Assembly: GCA_018268735.1 (NCBI GenBank)
Contig: JAFDWA010000058.1
Span: 1-8,261 of the forward strand
Length of the DNA stretch: 8,261 nt
Reading direction: 5' to 3'
DNA from: Actinomycetota bacterium
GTDB lineage: Bacteria > Actinomycetota > Acidimicrobiia > Acidimicrobiales > Microtrichaceae
This document shows, piece by piece, positions 6,338 to 8,261 of the stretch (position 1 is the first letter of the stretch; every line of letters begins with the position of its first letter). Below the pieces are notes generated by a model. That model had not been told where the DNA came from. It made no database searches and saw only the letters and a list, made by a program, of their open reading frames with translations. Both the position numbers and the translations under genes were made by a program.

Positions 6338-6386
6338 GATATAGGGGTCGCGCGCGACAAGGTGTGTCGCGATCCGCGCACCAGAA
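6338..6386 (-). repeat. Dispersed hairpin module, copy 2
   Basis: On the minus strand the order is TTCT (6386-6383), a G-rich 13-nt stretch, and the 26-bp core (6369-6344). The core holds CGACA, CACCT, TGTCG, CGC and GCGACCCC, followed by TATATC. The stem is CGCGACA (6353-6359) with TGTCGCG (6365-6371), 7 bp around a 5-nt loop. In the promoter reading, TTGTC is a perfect upstream box and the -10 departs only at its last base. The copy points at isocitrate dehydrogenase. It begins immediately after the HELGH codons of the broken metalloprotease (6390-6404). Confidence 0.85.
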
Positions 6387-6389
6387 ATC

Positions 6390-6832
6390 GTGGCCGAGTT
6401 CGTGCTGGACGACGGCGCGCACATGTGCGGACCCCTCGGGATACTGCAGCATGGGCCCGAGATCGGTGAGGTCCAGGCCGATCTGACCGGTCACGTAGGA
6501 CATCGGTCCGTGGTCGAGCGACACGCCTTCCGGGCCTCCGAGTCCCGCGACGTTGCCGCCTTGCTCCCCGCCGGTGTGGTCGACCGCGAGGCCGGCGACG
6601 ACGTCCGGGCTCGACCAGCTGATCAGCTCCGGGGCTCGGAGACGACCGGTACGCCCGTCGAGCGGCGGCGGAGGTCAGCGGATCGTGCAGCCCGTCCTCG
6701 CTCGGCATGGGTCGGCTCGCGGGGCACGTCGCTGTGGCCCCCGTCGTCGAGGAAGCGGCGCAAGGCCTCGTCGAAGTCGACGTCGTCGGAGCTCTGCTCG
6801 CCGTCCACCTCGGGAGAGACCACCCACCGACA
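6390..6832 (-). pseudogene. Fragment of a matrixin-like metalloprotease, frameshifted and cut at both ends
   Basis: One minus frame (6674 to 6390) reads RTGRLRAPELISWSSPD, then VAGLAV, GLGGPEG, MSYVTGQIGLDLTDLGPML and RAVVQHELGH. This is the order seen in actinobacterial matrixin-like proteases up to the first two zinc histidines. The third part, GxxH and the Met-turn, is missing: after HELGH (6404-6390) the frame enters module copy 2 and stops at 6240. Upstream in this frame is a TGA at 6675-6677. A different minus frame (about 6832 to 6623) reads CRWVVSPEV, DVDFDEALRRFLDDGG and SDVPREPT with GC-rich third positions. It could be the preceding part of the same domain, which implies a frameshift near 6650-6675. 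No start, signal peptide or ribosome site is visible. The protease identity of the HELGH part is fairly firm; joining the two frames into one ancestor is inference. A separate 66-codon gene at 6623-6823 starting GTG is the alternative for the upstream part. Confidence 0.5.
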
Positions 6833-6841
6833 CCCCGCCGG

Positions 6842-6890
6842 TTCTGGGGAGCAGGAGCGACACACCTCGTCGTTCGCGACCCCCCGATGT
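6842..6890 (+). repeat. Dispersed hairpin module, copy 3
   Basis: On the plus strand it has TTCT (6842-6845), a G-rich 12-nt stretch, and the core at 6858-6883. The core holds CGACA, CACCT, CGTCG, TTC and GCGACCCC, followed by CCGATG. It matches the other copies at 20 positions invariant in all three, but the right arm is CGTCG instead of TGTCG, which breaks the outer stem pair. The -10 position lacks TA. It points at the aldehyde dehydrogenase start 96 nt downstream and looks like a degenerate copy. Confidence 0.8.
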
Positions 6891-6910
6891 CCGCCTGGTG
6901 GGCAGCGGGG

Positions 6911-6916
6911 TACGCT
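6911..6916 (+). promoter_or_regulatory. Candidate -10 box for aldehyde dehydrogenase
   Basis: TACGCT (6911-6916) fits TAnnnT and sits 70 nt before the GTG start, just downstream of module copy 3. No convincing -35 box is present. If this is the true promoter, the module lies where an activator or the -35 region would be. Confidence 0.35.
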
Positions 6917-6986
6917 CGCCTGAGACCGAGACCAACGCGCCGAACGACCGCATCGCGAGCAGCGCACGAACCACCAGGGGGACAAC

Positions 6987-8261
6987 GTGAAGGTCTACGA
7001 CAACCTCTACATCAACGGCGCATGGGTGCCGCCGATCGCCGACAAGGGCCACATCGACGTGATCGACTCCTCCACCGAGGAGGTCATGGCCAAGGTCGCC
7101 CAGGGCGGTCGTGAGGACGTCGACCGCGCCGTCGCCGCCGCCAAGGACGCCTTCACCTCGTGGTCGACCACGCCGGTCGACGTGCGCGCCAAGTACGTGC
7201 GTGACATCGGCACCGGCCTGATGGCCCGCTTCGCCGACATCGCCACCACCATCTCCGGCGAGGTCGGCTCGCCCAAGGCGTTCGCCGAGATGGTCCAGGC
7301 CGGGCTGTCGGTCGGCGACTGGGACACCTACGCACGCATCGCCGAGGAGTTCGAATGGGAGACGCAGGTCGGCAACAGCCTCGTCGTCCGTGAACCGATC
7401 GGCGTGGTCGGCGCGGTGACGCCGTGGAACTACCCGCTGTACCTCATCGTCTGCAAGGTCGGTCCCGCCCTCGCCGCCGGGTGCACCGTCGTGCTCAAGC
7501 CGGCGAGCTACACGCCGCTCAACGCCATCATCCTCACCGAGGTCATCCACGAGGTCGGCCTGCCTGCCGGCGTGTTCAACCTCGTGGTCGGTCCCGGCGG
7601 CGAGGTCGGCGAGGCGATCGCCACCCATCCCGACGTCGACATGGTGTCGCTCACCGGCTCCGGCGAGGTCGGCGCCCAGGTGTCGAAGGACGCTGCCGAC
7701 ACCGTCAAGCGCGTCGGCCTGGAGCTCGGCGGGAAGTCCGCCAACATCGTGCTCGACGACGCGGATCCCGCAACGGTCGCGATGGGGGCGGTGTTCGGCT
7801 GCTTCCTCAACTCCGGTCAGACGTGTTCGGCGCTCACCCGCCTGCTGGTGCCCCGCTCCCGGGAGCAGGAGTTCGTCGACGCGATCGTCGCCGAGGCCTC
7901 CCAGGTCCGCCTCGTCGACCCGCATGCTGACGAGCCCGACATCTTCCACGCCCTCGGGCCGATGGTGTCGCGGTCCCAGCAGAAGACGGTGCAGGACTAC
8001 ATCCAGAAGGGCATCGACGAGGGTGCGACGGTCGTCGTCGGTGGTGCCGGGGCACCCGAGGGCTTCGACACGGGCTTCTACGTGCAGCCGACGGTGTTCA
8101 CCGGCGTGACCCCGGACATGACGATCGCCCAGGAGGAGATCTTCGGCCCGGTGCTGTCGATCATCGCCTACGAGGACGAGGACGACGCCGTGCGCATCGC
8201 CAACGGGACCGTGTTCGGCCTCGGCGGTGCGGTCCAGTCAGCTGATGTCGAGCGGGCCAAG
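6987..8261 (+). CDS. NAD(P)-dependent aldehyde dehydrogenase (3' truncated)
   Basis: The frame is open to the window edge: 425 residues of an expected 470-490. It is a classical aldehyde dehydrogenase, oxidising an aldehyde to its acid in the cytoplasm. The cofactor and oxyanion-side motif TPWNYPLY holds Asn148, and GCTVVLKPA holds Lys171. SLTGSGEVG marks the dinucleotide-binding turn. ELGGK has the general-base Glu246, and NSGQTCSALTR holds the catalytic Cys280. EEIFGPVL lies near the end. All residues needed for catalysis are present. The N-terminus (YDNLYINGAWV) starts at a GTG with AGGGGG (6976-6981) 5 nt upstream, which decides the start. It resembles the broad actinobacterial group around mycobacterial Rv0768-like dehydrogenases, but the substrate cannot be named. 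A module copy (6842-6890) lies upstream. Confidence 0.95.
   Translation, partial: MKVYDNLYINGAWVPPIADKGHIDVIDSSTEEVMAKVAQGGREDVDRAVAAAKDAFTSWSTTPVDVRAKYVRDIGTGLMARFADIATTISGEVGSPKAFAEMVQAGLSVGDWDTYARIAEEFEWETQVGNSLVVREPIGVVGAVTPWNYPLYLIVCKVGPALAAGCTVVLKPASYTPLNAIILTEVIHEVGLPAGVFNLVVGPGGEVGEAIATHPDVDMVSLTGSGEVGAQVSKDAADTVKRVGLELGGKSANIVLDDADPATVAMGAVFGCFLNSGQTCSALTRLLVPRSREQEFVDAIVAEASQVRLVDPHADEPDIFHALGPMVSRSQQKTVQDYIQKGIDEGATVVVGGAGAPEGFDTGFYVQPTVFTGVTPDMTIAQEEIFGPVLSIIAYEDEDDAVRIANGTVFGLGGAVQSADVERAK

Noticed and set aside
4896..6344. 482-codon plus-strand ORF
   Set aside because: It lies antisense to isocitrate dehydrogenase, whose active-site residues are all in place. The ORF is a high-GC shadow, starting in the palindrome and running past the gene into its upstream region.
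6675..7949. 424-codon minus-strand ORF
   Set aside because: It is mostly antisense to the aldehyde dehydrogenase, with Asp/Gly/Val-rich shadow composition and no recognisable domain. Its end overlaps the protease remnant only by chance.
1..8261. CRISPR array, tRNA, rRNA, transposase or phage genes
   Set aside because: I read both strands for spaced direct repeats, clover-leaf and rRNA signatures, and transposase motifs, and found none. The only dispersed repeat family is the 48-bp module.

Overview
The window is 8,261 bases of GC-rich actinobacterial chromosome. Codons end mostly in G or C, starts are ATG or GTG, and there are two lipobox-bearing secreted proteins, a coenzyme-F420-type luciferase-like oxidoreductase and an excalibur-like protein. 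Together these suggest an Actinomycetota genome, most likely of the Acidimicrobiia/Ilumatobacter kind; that placement is inferred from protein style, not from a marker gene.

Layout. A transglutaminase-like membrane protein enters from the left edge (1-1020, +) and converges on a proline-rich, single-pass membrane protein with a C-terminal excalibur-like domain (1063-1782, -). A divergent intergenic region (1783-1901) separates that gene from a two-gene operon: an LLM-class oxidoreductase (1902-2798, +) whose stop codon overlaps, as ATGA, the start of a propeller-like lipoprotein (2795-3994, +). A secreted zinc metalloprotease lipoprotein follows (4161-4853, +). It converges on an NADP-type isocitrate dehydrogenase (4998-6218, -) across a 20-bp perfect-arm palindrome (4891-4939). 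A 768-base region without an intact gene (6219-6986) holds the wreck of a second metalloprotease. An aldehyde dehydrogenase (6987 to the right edge, +) leaves the window.

Most unusual structure. A roughly 48-bp module occurs three times, at 1807-1854 (-), 6338-6386 (-) and 6842-6890 (+). Its 26-bp core aligns without gaps and 20 positions are invariant in all three copies. The core contains an inverted repeat (CGACA, 5-nt loop, TGTCG) whose flanking arm bases change on both sides together between copies 1 and 2. It is followed by an invariant GCGACCCC and, in two copies, a TAnnnT-like -10 box. Each copy points toward the start of the next gene: the excalibur-like protein, isocitrate dehydrogenase and aldehyde dehydrogenase. 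Copies 2 and 3 also bracket the metalloprotease remnant as outward-facing inverted repeats. The module may be a shared promoter/operator, resembling the mycobacterial RecA-independent (PafBC) DNA-damage promoter, or a small dispersed palindromic element. The sequence alone does not decide.

The genes do not form one pathway. Isocitrate dehydrogenase and aldehyde dehydrogenase are central or catabolic metabolism; the rest is cell envelope and secreted protein. I see no tRNA, rRNA, CRISPR array, transposase or phage gene.
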